A stretch of DNA of 64,000 nucleotides from Pseudarthrobacter sp. NamE2. Its GTDB lineage: Bacteria; Actinomycetota; Actinomycetes; Actinomycetales; Micrococcaceae. The DNA lies in the NCBI RefSeq assembly GCF_005796205.1, contig NZ_VAHN01000002.1, forward strand, positions 248,001 through 312,000, given 5' to 3'. A program made the translations under genes and the position numbers. The notes under the pieces were generated by a model that was not told the DNA's origin, searched no databases, and saw only the letters and a list, made by a program, of their open reading frames with translations. Of the stretch, positions 36,355-44,550 are shown piece after piece (the stretch's first letter is position 1; each line of letters begins with the position of its first letter).

Positions 36355-37635
36355 CTACGTCTGCTGTGCCCTGACGACGGGCAGGGCGGTGGTGGAGGTA
36401 TCGTCCGGACCGGCGGGCGCGTCCCCGGCGGCGGGAGGTTGAGTTGGAACAGGCGCCACATAAACGGCAGGGCGTGCAGGGAGGGGACCCACGTCCACCG
36501 CCGGCCGCACGTGCCCGGGCTCTGCCGCGGCCGCCTGTTGCGCGGGAACGGGCTTTACCTCGACCGCCGGCCGGTGGGGCACCGGGCTGACCGGGGCGGC
36601 GGGTTCCCCGGGCACAGGTGCTCCTTCGACTGCCGGTTTGGTGAGGCCGGACGTCGCCGGCGGGGTGCCGGGACCTGCGGCACTGCCGGCAGGCAGCGGC
36701 TCTACGCTGATGGGTTGGCCGCCGTATTCGGCGATGTCGCCGGCCAGGGTTTCCAGCATTCCTTCGGCCTCGGCCACTATTGCGGCATCGCCGGCAGCAA
36801 TGCCCTTTACCAGGTACTGGGCGAGGGCGAACTCGGCAGACAGGGCGGCCCGGCGCAGCAGGTGGCTGTCCGGAGTGTCACGGCGGCCGGCGGTGTAGCC
36901 GGCGAGCACGGCATCAACAAAGTCCTGCTCGTTGGACGCCACCAGCCAGGCGAAGTCGTCCGCAGGGTCGCCGATGCGGAGGTCCGTCCACCCGGTCACG
37001 GCGGTGACACGCTGGCCTTCCACCAGAATGTTGTCCTCGTGCAGGTCGCCGTGGACCACGGACGGGTTAAAGCGCCACAGGGAAACATCTTCGAGGGCGT
37101 GTTCCCACCGCACCAGGAGGGACGACGGGATCTTGCCGGTGGTGGCTGCCTGGTCCAGTTCGTTGAGCCTGCGCTGCCGGAACTCGTTGGGTGTGTAACT
37201 GGGCAGGTCGGCGTTGCTGACCAGGGACCGCGGCAGGTCGTGGATGGCGGCCAGGGCCACGCCAATTTCGCGGGCCAGCGGCTCCGGCCCTGCGGTGAGT
37301 TCCTCAACGCTTCGGGTGCTGCCGGCCAGGTGGGAGTAGACGAAGGTGCTCAGCGTGCCGAGCCGGACGCTGCCGGCAACCGTGGGCATCAGGAACGGCA
37401 GTTCAGCCCGGATGCCCGGGGCGAAGGCGCGCAGCACCAGGAACTCCGTTTCCAGCCTCGCGCTGGCTTCCGCGTGCCGGGGCGACCTGACCCGCCAACG
37501 CTTGCCTTCCGAATCCAGGAGCAGAGCCGAATCGAAATCCGCGGGATCATCCGGGGCGGAGCTAACGGCCGTTGGGGTCAGTCCGGGGACTGCCGCGGTT
37601 GCAACGGCTGCCAGTTCAATCGGTTTTCTTCTCAC
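36355..37635 (-). CDS. Phosphotransferase (aminoglycoside/choline kinase fold) with proline-rich tail
   Basis: 426 residues from GTG. The kinase-like lobe has VVHGDLHEDNILV (Brenner motif, ~205), but the metal-binding segment reads VTGWTDLRIGDPADDFAWL where IDWxxxxxGDP is usual. After ~310 the chain becomes a Pro/Ala/Val-rich tail with repeated PAV.V.P.P units (~330-426), likely disordered. The substrate is unknown; family members phosphorylate small sugars, amino alcohols or drugs. The start lies 6 nt behind TACCGT (leaderless). It sits between adnB and nudC and is convergent with adnB. Confidence 0.8.
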   Translation of the reverse strand: MRRKPIELAAVATAAVPGLTPTAVSSAPDDPADFDSALLLDSEGKRWRVRSPRHAEASARLETEFLVLRAFAPGIRAELPFLMPTVAGSVRLGTLSTFVYSHLAGSTRSVEELTAGPEPLAREIGVALAAIHDLPRSLVSNADLPSYTPNEFRQRRLNELDQAATTGKIPSSLLVRWEHALEDVSLWRFNPSVVHGDLHEDNILVEGQRVTAVTGWTDLRIGDPADDFAWLVASNEQDFVDAVLAGYTAGRRDTPDSHLLRRAALSAEFALAQYLVKGIAAGDAAIVAEAEGMLETLAGDIAEYGGQPISVEPLPAGSAAGPGTPPATSGLTKPAVEGAPVPGEPAAPVSPVPHRPAVEVKPVPAQQAAAAEPGHVRPAVDVGPLPARPAVYVAPVPTQPPAAGDAPAGPDDTSTTALPVVRAQQT

Positions 37636-37641
37636 CGTTCC

Positions 37642-37647
37642 ACGGTA
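37642..37647 (-). promoter_or_regulatory. Candidate -10 box of leaderless phosphotransferase gene
   Basis: TACCGT on the minus strand, 6 nt before the GTG at 37635. Confidence 0.5.
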
Positions 37648-37767
37648 GATTGCCCGCCGTCCAAGTCGCCGGTCTGCCCACGGCGAGTCTCCAGATAGGT
37701 GAAAGTGGGGTACCCCTAACGGGTGCTGCCGGAGCCTGCGGAAATGCGGTTTGTCGGTCCCTGTCAG

Positions 37768-37773
37768 TACGGT
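37768..37773 (+). promoter_or_regulatory. Candidate -10 box of leaderless nudC
   Basis: TACGGT lies 6 nt before the ATG at 37780, with no separate ribosome site. Confidence 0.5.
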
Positions 37774-37779
37774 GGATGC

Positions 37780-38802
37780 ATGAGCCATGCAGAGTCAGTC
37801 ACACCCGCCCACCAGGGGGCACCGGCGCTGCTGCCGGCCAATCATCTCCAGGAGACCCTGCTTCCCGTTCCGCCTGCCCTGGTTGACCGCGGGTCAGCGG
37901 CGCGCATGAGGCAGGGCATGGTGGAAGAACTCCTGGCAGCGCCGGGCACGCAGGCTGTTGTCTTGTCAGGGCGGCAGGGGCTGGTCCAGAACGGTGCCCT
38001 GTTCCTGGCCGGCGCAAAGGAGTTCCGGGAGGCATTGGCTGCCGCGTCCGTGGTTCCGGACCTGGTGATCTACCTCGGGTCCGCCCTGCCTGCGGCGGAC
38101 CTTCCTGCCGGCACCGAACTGCTGCTGTTTATCCTCTCCGAACCGGTCCAGCCCGGGACCGCAGGCATTCCTGCGAATGCGGCCTGGGCCGGCTTCCGTG
38201 ACGTAGCGGCCGGCCTGGGCTCAACCGGCACTGCCTTGTTCATCGAGGCGAGCGCCATCGCCAACTGGCACTCGGGCCACACCCACTGTCCCCGCTGCGG
38301 AACGCCCACGCTCGTCGAATCGGGCGGCTGGATGCGGCGGTGCCCGGTGGATTCCTCCGAGCACTATCCGCGGACCGATCCTGCGATTATCGTCACCGTA
38401 GTGGGCGCCGACGGGCGGCTGTTGCTGGGTGGCGGCGGCCCGGCGGACGCCAGGAACTACTCAACGCTGGCCGGCTTCGTTGAGCCCGGGGAATCGCTGG
38501 AGCAGGCAGTGGTTCGGGAAGTTTTTGAGGAAGTGGGCGTGCGTGTGACGGCGTGCCAGTACCTGGGCTCCCAGTCCTGGCCATTCCCGGCCTCCCTTAT
38601 GCTTGGATTTACCGCCGTTACCGAAGACGCCGTGGCAACGCCCGACGGCGTGGAGGTTACCAGGGCGCGCTGGTTCAGCCGGGAGGAGCTCCAGGAGGCC
38701 GTGCTCCGGGGGGACGTCACCATCTCCACCCGGCTTTCCATTGCCCGGGCGCTGATCGAGCACTGGTACGGCGGCCGGATTGAGGACCTTGCCGGCGCCT
38801 AA
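37780..38802 (+). CDS. nudC: NAD+ diphosphatase (NADH pyrophosphatase, Nudix)
   Basis: 340 residues. A zinc-finger-like CPRCG (~169) is followed by RRCPVDSSEHYPRTDP, so only three of the usual four cysteines are present. The Nudix box GFVEPGESLEQAVVREVFEE (~230-249) is intact, and the NudC-specific SQSWPFPASLMLGF follows (~262). It hydrolyses NAD(H) and can remove NAD caps from RNA. It is probably leaderless. It lies upstream of uvrD2, 54 nt apart, as nudC does in mycobacteria (from memory). Confidence 0.92.
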   Translation: MSHAESVTPAHQGAPALLPANHLQETLLPVPPALVDRGSAARMRQGMVEELLAAPGTQAVVLSGRQGLVQNGALFLAGAKEFREALAAASVVPDLVIYLGSALPAADLPAGTELLLFILSEPVQPGTAGIPANAAWAGFRDVAAGLGSTGTALFIEASAIANWHSGHTHCPRCGTPTLVESGGWMRRCPVDSSEHYPRTDPAIIVTVVGADGRLLLGGGGPADARNYSTLAGFVEPGESLEQAVVREVFEEVGVRVTACQYLGSQSWPFPASLMLGFTAVTEDAVATPDGVEVTRARWFSREELQEAVLRGDVTISTRLSIARALIEHWYGGRIEDLAGA

Positions 38803-38856
38803 ACCCGAATTCACGACACTCCAGGCACGCGTTGGCCGAGACACAAAGCAGCAGAA

Positions 38857-40992
38857 GTGACTACAGAGATTTTTGACGGGGCAGCCTCGCTGGAGGACCG
38901 CATCCTTGGCGGCCTGGACGCGGAACAGCGTGAGGTGGCCAGCACCCTGAACGGCCCCCTGTGCGTGCTCGCGGGCGCCGGGACGGGAAAAACACGGGCC
39001 ATTACGCACCGCATCGCATACGGCGTACACTCCGGCGTCTACACCCCGCAGCGGCTCCTGGCCGTGACATTCACCGCCCGGGCAGCGGCCGAAATGCGCG
39101 GCCGGTTGCGTGATCTTGGCGCAGGCAACGTGCAGGCCCGCACCTTCCATGCGGCCGCCCTGCGGCAGCTCCAGTATTTCTGGCCGCAGGCTGTTGGCGG
39201 GTCGCTGCCCAACCTGCTGGACCACAAGGCGCAGATGCTGGCCGAAGCGGCCAGGCGGCTGCGGCTCAGCACGGACCGCGCCTCCATCCGGGACCTGGCC
39301 TCGGAGATCGAATGGGCCAAGGTGTCCATGCTTACCCCGGCCAACTACCTGGAAAACGCCCAGGGAAGGGGCACCCCCGGCGGCTTCGACCTCACGGCGG
39401 TGGCCAGGGTGTTCCAGGCCTACGAGGACGTCAAGACCGACCGCAACGTCATCGACTTCGAGGACGTGCTGCTGATCACCGTCGGGATCCTGCAGGAGGA
39501 CGAGAAAGTCGCCGCCACCGTCCGCGAGCAGTACCGGCACTTCGTCGTTGATGAGTACCAGGACGTGTCCCCGCTGCAGCAGCGGCTTCTGGAACTGTGG
39601 CTGGGCGGCCGGGATGAACTGTGCGTGGTGGGTGACGCCAGCCAGACCATCTATTCCTTCACGGGCGCCTCGCCCCGGCACCTCCTCGACTTCAAGGCGC
39701 GCTACCCGCAGGCGAACGTGGTCAAGCTGATCAGGGATTACCGCTCCACGCCCCAGGTGGTGAAGCTGGCCAACGACCTCCTGGCAGGCCGGCGGAGCGG
39801 CGGGCCGGCAGCGGACGCGGCCTGGGCAACACCGCTGCAGCTTGTGGCGCAGCGGCCCGCAGGTCCGGTGCCCTCGTTCACGGAATGCGCCGACGACGAA
39901 GCCGAGGCTGCCGCGGTGGCGCAAAAGATCCAGGCACTGCTCGACGCCGGCACACCGGCCAGCGAGGTGGCCATCCTGTTTCGGACGAACGGCCAGTCCG
40001 AGGCCTACGAGCAGGCGCTGGCCGCGGCAGGGATCGGGTACCAGCTGCGCGGCGGTGAACGGTTCTTTGCGCGCAAGGAAGTCCGCGACGCCATCCTTCA
40101 GCTGCGGGCGGCAACCAGGGCCGTGGCCGAATCTGGGACGCCGGAACCCCTCGGGCAACTCGTCCGCGATATCGTCTCGTCCCTCGGGTACACCGACTCC
40201 GCACCCCACAGCGGAGGCGCGCTGCGGGAGCGCTGGGAGTCGCTGGCAGCGCTGGTGGCGCTGGCGGACGAACTGGTCCAAAACCGGGGCCCGCAGTTTG
40301 GCCTGGCGGACTTCGTCAACGAGCTCCAGGAGCGCTCCCTGGCGCAGCACGCACCCACCGTGCAGGGCGTCACGCTGGCCTCGCTGCATGCAGCGAAGGG
40401 CCTGGAATGGGACGCGGTCTTCCTGGTGGGACTCAGCGAGGGCCTGATGCCCATCTCGTTTGCCGATACACCGGAAGCAGTGGATGAGGAACGGCGGCTC
40501 CTGTACGTCGGCATCACCCGGGCACGCGAACACCTGGCCTTCTCCTGGAGCACCGCCCGGACCCCCGGGGGCAGGGCCAACCGCAAACCTTCCCGGTTCC
40601 TGGACGGCATCCGGCCCGAGTCGGTGGCCAGCTCCACCGCACGCGGGAAGGGCGCAGCTCCACGCCGCAAAGCCGCTGCCCCGGCCATGTGCCGGGTGTG
40701 CGGCAGCATGCTTTCCACTGGCGCAGAGCGCAAGGTGGGCCGCTGTAATGCCTGCCCGCCCGGTTACGAAGAACAAACCTTCGAGGCACTGCGAAGCTGG
40801 CGGCGCGAGGCGGCAAACTCGGCGGACGTGCCGGCCTTCGTCGTGTTTACCGATGCCACGCTGACGGCCATTGCGGAGGCCCGCCCGAAGTCGCTGGAAG
40901 AACTCGCCCGGCTCGCCGGCGTCGGGCCCTCCAAGCTGGAAAAATACGGGGAGGACGTTCTCCGCGTCCTCACGGAAAGCGCGGCCCTGTGA
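38857..40992 (+). CDS. uvrD2: UvrD2-type ATP-dependent DNA helicase with tetracysteine motif and HRDC domain
   Basis: 711 residues. The helicase motifs are AGAGTGKTRA (I, ~38), VDEYQDVSPLQ (II, ~231), VGDASQTIYSFTGASP (III), SLHAAKGLEWDAVFLVGLSE (V, ~509) and YVGITRAREHL (VI). Then comes a tetracysteine module, CRVCGSMLSTGAE to RCNACPPGYE (~611-634), and a C-terminal HRDC domain (~660-708, SLEELARLAGVGPSKLEKYG). This layout is that of mycobacterial UvrD2, an essential 3'-5' helicase. GTG start; the stop overlaps the next gene by 4 nt. Confidence 0.93.
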   Translation: MTTEIFDGAASLEDRILGGLDAEQREVASTLNGPLCVLAGAGTGKTRAITHRIAYGVHSGVYTPQRLLAVTFTARAAAEMRGRLRDLGAGNVQARTFHAAALRQLQYFWPQAVGGSLPNLLDHKAQMLAEAARRLRLSTDRASIRDLASEIEWAKVSMLTPANYLENAQGRGTPGGFDLTAVARVFQAYEDVKTDRNVIDFEDVLLITVGILQEDEKVAATVREQYRHFVVDEYQDVSPLQQRLLELWLGGRDELCVVGDASQTIYSFTGASPRHLLDFKARYPQANVVKLIRDYRSTPQVVKLANDLLAGRRSGGPAADAAWATPLQLVAQRPAGPVPSFTECADDEAEAAAVAQKIQALLDAGTPASEVAILFRTNGQSEAYEQALAAAGIGYQLRGGERFFARKEVRDAILQLRAATRAVAESGTPEPLGQLVRDIVSSLGYTDSAPHSGGALRERWESLAALVALADELVQNRGPQFGLADFVNELQERSLAQHAPTVQGVTLASLHAAKGLEWDAVFLVGLSEGLMPISFADTPEAVDEERRLLYVGITRAREHLAFSWSTARTPGGRANRKPSRFLDGIRPESVASSTARGKGAAPRRKAAAPAMCRVCGSMLSTGAERKVGRCNACPPGYEEQTFEALRSWRREAANSADVPAFVVFTDATLTAIAEARPKSLEELARLAGVGPSKLEKYGEDVLRVLTESAAL

Positions 40993-41642
40993 GCGAGGCA
41001 TCCGCGGCAGGACGCCAACGGGCAGGAAACCGCAACGCGCGAAACCACAGGACAGGACAGCACAGTGCGCCGCTGACCACCCCCGACGGCGCCCCTGTGG
41101 AGGTTCGGCGCTCTGCCCGGCGCACGCGGACCGTGGCGGCGTTTTGGGAGAACGGGACCGCCGTTGTTGCCATCCCGGCCCGTTTTACGGCGGCGCAGGA
41201 GTCGGAATGGGTGCACCGGATGCTGGCTAAGCTGCAGCGCCAGGGGGAGCGGCGCGCGGCTCCGGGCCGGAAGCGGCCGGCATCCGATGCCGCGCTGGCG
41301 GAGCATGCCGCCCATTTGTCGAACCGGTATCTGGGCGGCCGCGCCGTGCCCGCGTCGGTGCGCTGGGTCAGCAACCAGCACTCTCGGTGGGGTTCCGCCA
41401 CGCCTGCGGACGGAACCATTCGGCTCTCGGACAAACTGCGGCCCATGCCGCAGTGGGTCATCGATTACGTGCTGCTCCATGAATTGGCCCACTTGCTGGT
41501 GGCCGGGCATAACGCGGCATTCTGGAAACTCCTCGAGGCCTATCCGGAGACGCAGCGCGCCAAAGCCTTCCTGGAAGGTGTTTCGTTCGCCACGGCGCGC
41601 GGCCTCGCGGAGCAGGACCGCGGGCCGCACGACGCCGACTAG
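40989..41642 (+). CDS. YgjP/WLM-like zinc metallopeptidase (DUF45)
   Basis: 217 residues. The zinc motif HELAHLLVAGHNAAFWKLL near residue 163 has HExxH and a downstream His, and WGSATPADGTIRLSDKLRPM is the family's second conserved stretch. SprT/YgjP-like enzymes are linked to protease or nucleotide-phosphatase activity; the real substrate is unknown. The N-terminus is basic and Gln/Arg-rich. GTG start overlaps the uvrD2 stop (GTGA), so it is expressed with the helicase. Confidence 0.85.
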   Translation: MSEASAAGRQRAGNRNARNHRTGQHSAPLTTPDGAPVEVRRSARRTRTVAAFWENGTAVVAIPARFTAAQESEWVHRMLAKLQRQGERRAAPGRKRPASDAALAEHAAHLSNRYLGGRAVPASVRWVSNQHSRWGSATPADGTIRLSDKLRPMPQWVIDYVLLHELAHLLVAGHNAAFWKLLEAYPETQRAKAFLEGVSFATARGLAEQDRGPHDAD

Positions 41643-41672
41643 CCGGCGGCTTACCCGGCCAGCAGCCCCGGG

Positions 41673-43091
41673 CTAGCTTTTCGCCTGGCCGTCCCCGCCG
41701 TCGTCGTCCGTCCCTTTCCCGTCCTCTTTGGCATCCGGGGAAGTGGCGTCGAATCCGCCGCTGAGCAGTTTCTGCAGGGCATCGTCCACTTCGCTGTCGC
41801 TGGCCTCGGCCAGTTTCCGGCGCCCGCTGAACCCCTTGGGATCGTCGAGGTCCTCCGCGGTGGGGAGCAGGTCAGGGTGGTGCCAGATGGCGTCGCGGCC
41901 TTCGATGCCGCGCTCTTCCTTCAGCGTGGCCCACAGCGTGGCGGCGTCCCGCAGCCGGCGGGGCCGCAGTTCCAGTCCCACCAGCGAGGCAAAGGCATGC
42001 TCTGCGGGGCCGCCGGTGGCGCGGCGGCGGCGGACCGTTTCCCGCAGGGCGCCGGCGGAGGGCAGCATCTTCTCGGTGGCTGCGGCAGTGAGTTCGTCCA
42101 CCCACCCCTCCACGAGGGCAAGTGCGGTTTCCAGTTTCTCCAGGGCCTGATCCTGGGCGGGGGTCCGCTGGGGCATAAAGACACCCTGGGACAATGCCTC
42201 CTGGATGCCTTCCGGGTTGCTGGGATCGAGGTCGCGTGCCAGTTCCTCGATGCGGGAGGTGTCAATGTGGATACCCCGGGCATAAGCCTCAATGGCGCCC
42301 AGCAGGTGTCCGCGCAGCCAGGGAACCTGGACGAAGAGCCGGGCATGGGCGGCTTCGCGCACCGCGAGGAAAAGCCTGATGTCATTTTCCGGCAGCGACA
42401 GTCCTTCGCCGAATGCGGCAACGTTCGCCGGCAGCAACGCCATCTCGAGATCCGCCAGCGGCACGCCAATATCGGTTGAGCTCACCACATCGGTGGAGAG
42501 TGCCCCGATCGCCTGCCCCAGCTGCATGCCGAAGATGGCGCCGCCCATGTTTTGGAGCATTGACGACGCGCCGCCCATCATGGATTTCATTTCCTCGGGC
42601 ATCTGCTCCGTCATGGCAGTGGACAGCGCGTTGGCGATGCTGTTGGCCACCGGCTCCGTAAGCCTCTTCCACGTGCCGAGGGTCGCCTCAACCCACTCCG
42701 CCCGCGACCACGCCCGGCCGATCAGCCCGGTGGCGGGCAGGTCCGTGACCGGGTCCAGCCACAGTTCCGCGAGCCGGAGCGCCTCGTCCACGTCCCGCGA
42801 CTGCTGGGCTGTGACGGACGGGTCGGCGCTGCTGGCCGCCACCCTGCGGGCGTTGTCATGGGCGAGCGTCCAGTTCACCGGCCCCTCGGACGGCGCGCTC
42901 ATCATTGCCTGGACCTGGGAGAACATCTGTGCCAGCACATTGGGGTCGCTGGGCAGCCCGGCAGCCTTGGCCAGTTCGGCGGGGTCGAAGTTTTCCATCC
43001 CCTTGCCGCCCATGAGGTTCTGCAGCATCTCGGTCAACGGATCCTTGGGGGTGTCGTCCCCGTTGGACGGATTAAGTGGGTTGGAGCTCAT
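41673..43091 (-). CDS. DUF2342 (putative zinc-dependent metalloprotease/hydrolase) protein
   Basis: 472 residues. The N-terminal part is acidic and disordered; the core shows PVNWTLAHDNARRVA (~77), LDPVTDLPATGLIGRAWSRAEWVE (first 20: LDPVTDLPATGLIGRAWSRA), GAIFGMQLGQAIGALS (~180) and FLAVREAAHARLFVQVPWLR (~240). This is the actinobacterial family of Rv3195. A canonical HExxH is not present; the nearest motif is REAAH. The function is unknown. It is divergent from the PDZ protease gene, 136 nt between the starts, the same neighbours as in mycobacteria. Confidence 0.85.
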   Translation of the reverse strand: MSSNPLNPSNGDDTPKDPLTEMLQNLMGGKGMENFDPAELAKAAGLPSDPNVLAQMFSQVQAMMSAPSEGPVNWTLAHDNARRVAASSADPSVTAQQSRDVDEALRLAELWLDPVTDLPATGLIGRAWSRAEWVEATLGTWKRLTEPVANSIANALSTAMTEQMPEEMKSMMGGASSMLQNMGGAIFGMQLGQAIGALSTDVVSSTDIGVPLADLEMALLPANVAAFGEGLSLPENDIRLFLAVREAAHARLFVQVPWLRGHLLGAIEAYARGIHIDTSRIEELARDLDPSNPEGIQEALSQGVFMPQRTPAQDQALEKLETALALVEGWVDELTAAATEKMLPSAGALRETVRRRRATGGPAEHAFASLVGLELRPRRLRDAATLWATLKEERGIEGRDAIWHHPDLLPTAEDLDDPKGFSGRRKLAEASDSEVDDALQKLLSGGFDATSPDAKEDGKGTDDDGGDGQAKS

Positions 43092-43214
43092 GATCCCGCC
43101 GATCGTCGGTGTGACTGTTGATCAACCTTCACGGTACCCCGGCCGTGGTCGGCTGTCTGCCGCGCTCCGGCGTCGTTCGCTGTAGGCAAAGAACCGCGTT
43201 TGTCCGCCACCGCG

Positions 43215-43220
43215 TAGTGT
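43215..43220 (+). promoter_or_regulatory. Candidate -10 box of leaderless PDZ/Lon-like protease gene
   Basis: TAGTGT lies 7 nt before the GTG at 43228; no ribosome site is visible. Confidence 0.5.
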
Positions 43221-43227
43221 TGATGGG

Positions 43228-44409
43228 GTGACTACAACCCGCGGCGGCCACCCTTCCGAGGACCATGCCCCAGACTTTCCCGGCGGTGCCATTTCCTGGG
43301 AGAAAGCAGCCGTTGGAACGGACGACGGCGGACACGTACCCGGGGCGGGGGCGTCGCCCCGGGACCCCAGGGTGTCCGCCATGATGCTGGCGGGCATGGC
43401 GGCGCTTGGGCTGGGAATAGGTGTTGCCACCCTTCCCGTGCCGTACGTTGTGGAGTCGCCCGGGCCCGTCTACAACACCCTCGGGCAGAGCCAGGGGGCA
43501 CCTGTAATCAAGGTGACAGGACGGGAAACCTTTCCGGCCTCCGGGAACCTGGACCTGACTACCGTGTACGTGGACGGCGGCCCCACCGGCCCCGTCAGCG
43601 TCCTTACCGCCTTCTCTGCCTGGCTCAACCCCACCAGGTCCGTCCAGCCCATGGAGCTGATCTACCCCACCGGCACCACAAAGCAGGAAGCCGAGGAGCA
43701 GAGCGCGGTGGCCATGGCAACCTCCCAGGAGAACGCGCTTGCTTCCGCCCTGAACGAGCTGGACATCCCGTTCGGGCAGCAGCTCCAGGCCGCAGGCCTG
43801 TCCGAAGGTTCCGCCTCCGCCGGCAAGATCCAGGAGGGGGACATCCTGAAGAGCATCAACGGCAAGGACATCACCGCCCTCTCCGTCATCCAGGAGGAGC
43901 TGGCAGCCGGCAAGGGCGCCCCCGCCACCGTGGTGGTGGAGCGGGGCGGGCAGCAGGTCACCGAGACGATTACGCCGAAGGGCAACGGTGAGGGCAGGTT
44001 CATCCTCGGTGTGATGCTCAAATACCTGTTTACTTTCCCCCTCGACGTTGAGATTTCCCTGGAGAAGGTGGGCGGCCCCTCCGCGGGACTGATGTTCTCG
44101 CTGGGCATCATCGACACCATCACGCCGGGTGACCTGACGGGCGGCAAGCACATCGCCGGGACGGGCACCATCACGCCCGACGGCGCCGTTGGACCCATCG
44201 GGGGAATCGAGCAGAAGATGCACGGTGCCCGGGCCGGGGGAGCAACCCTGTTCCTCGCGCCCGCCGCCAACTGTCCGCAGGTAGCCGGGAACATCCCGGA
44301 CGGCCTGCAGGTGGTCAAGGTGGAGAACCTGGCGCAGGCGAGGGCCGCCGTCGAACTTGCTGGCAGCGGAGGGGACACATCCGGCCTGCCGACCTGCACA
44401 AACAACTAG
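43228..44409 (+). CDS. Membrane-anchored PDZ and Lon-like (S16) serine protease, YlbL family
   Basis: 393 residues. A single N-terminal membrane segment (MMLAGMAALGLGIGVATLPV, ~52) anchors the protein; a PDZ domain follows (~185-265, IQEGDILKSINGKDI). The Lon-type protease domain has the catalytic serine in GGPSAGLMFSLGI (~286) and lysine in GIEQKMHGA (~328). It probably degrades or processes envelope proteins outside the membrane. It is probably leaderless. The UPF0182 gene follows on the same strand. Confidence 0.9.
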   Translation: MTTTRGGHPSEDHAPDFPGGAISWEKAAVGTDDGGHVPGAGASPRDPRVSAMMLAGMAALGLGIGVATLPVPYVVESPGPVYNTLGQSQGAPVIKVTGRETFPASGNLDLTTVYVDGGPTGPVSVLTAFSAWLNPTRSVQPMELIYPTGTTKQEAEEQSAVAMATSQENALASALNELDIPFGQQLQAAGLSEGSASAGKIQEGDILKSINGKDITALSVIQEELAAGKGAPATVVVERGGQQVTETITPKGNGEGRFILGVMLKYLFTFPLDVEISLEKVGGPSAGLMFSLGIIDTITPGDLTGGKHIAGTGTITPDGAVGPIGGIEQKMHGARAGGATLFLAPAANCPQVAGNIPDGLQVVKVENLAQARAAVELAGSGGDTSGLPTCTNN

Positions 44410-44550
44410 ACTGGGCACATCTAGACTCGACAGGAACTATGCTTTACCGCCACTCGTGGCAACTATGGCGGACAAAACCAGCCGTTGGCCGGCAGAGTCC
44501 GCCCGCTCGCACGCTCCAAATATCTGACGACCAGCTATGAGGTACCCAGT

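Noticed and set aside
38461-41001. 846-codon open frame on the minus strand
   Set aside because: It lies opposite uvrD2 and nudC, is built of low-complexity Arg/Gly/His-rich sequence, and arises because high-GC genes leave the antisense frame open.
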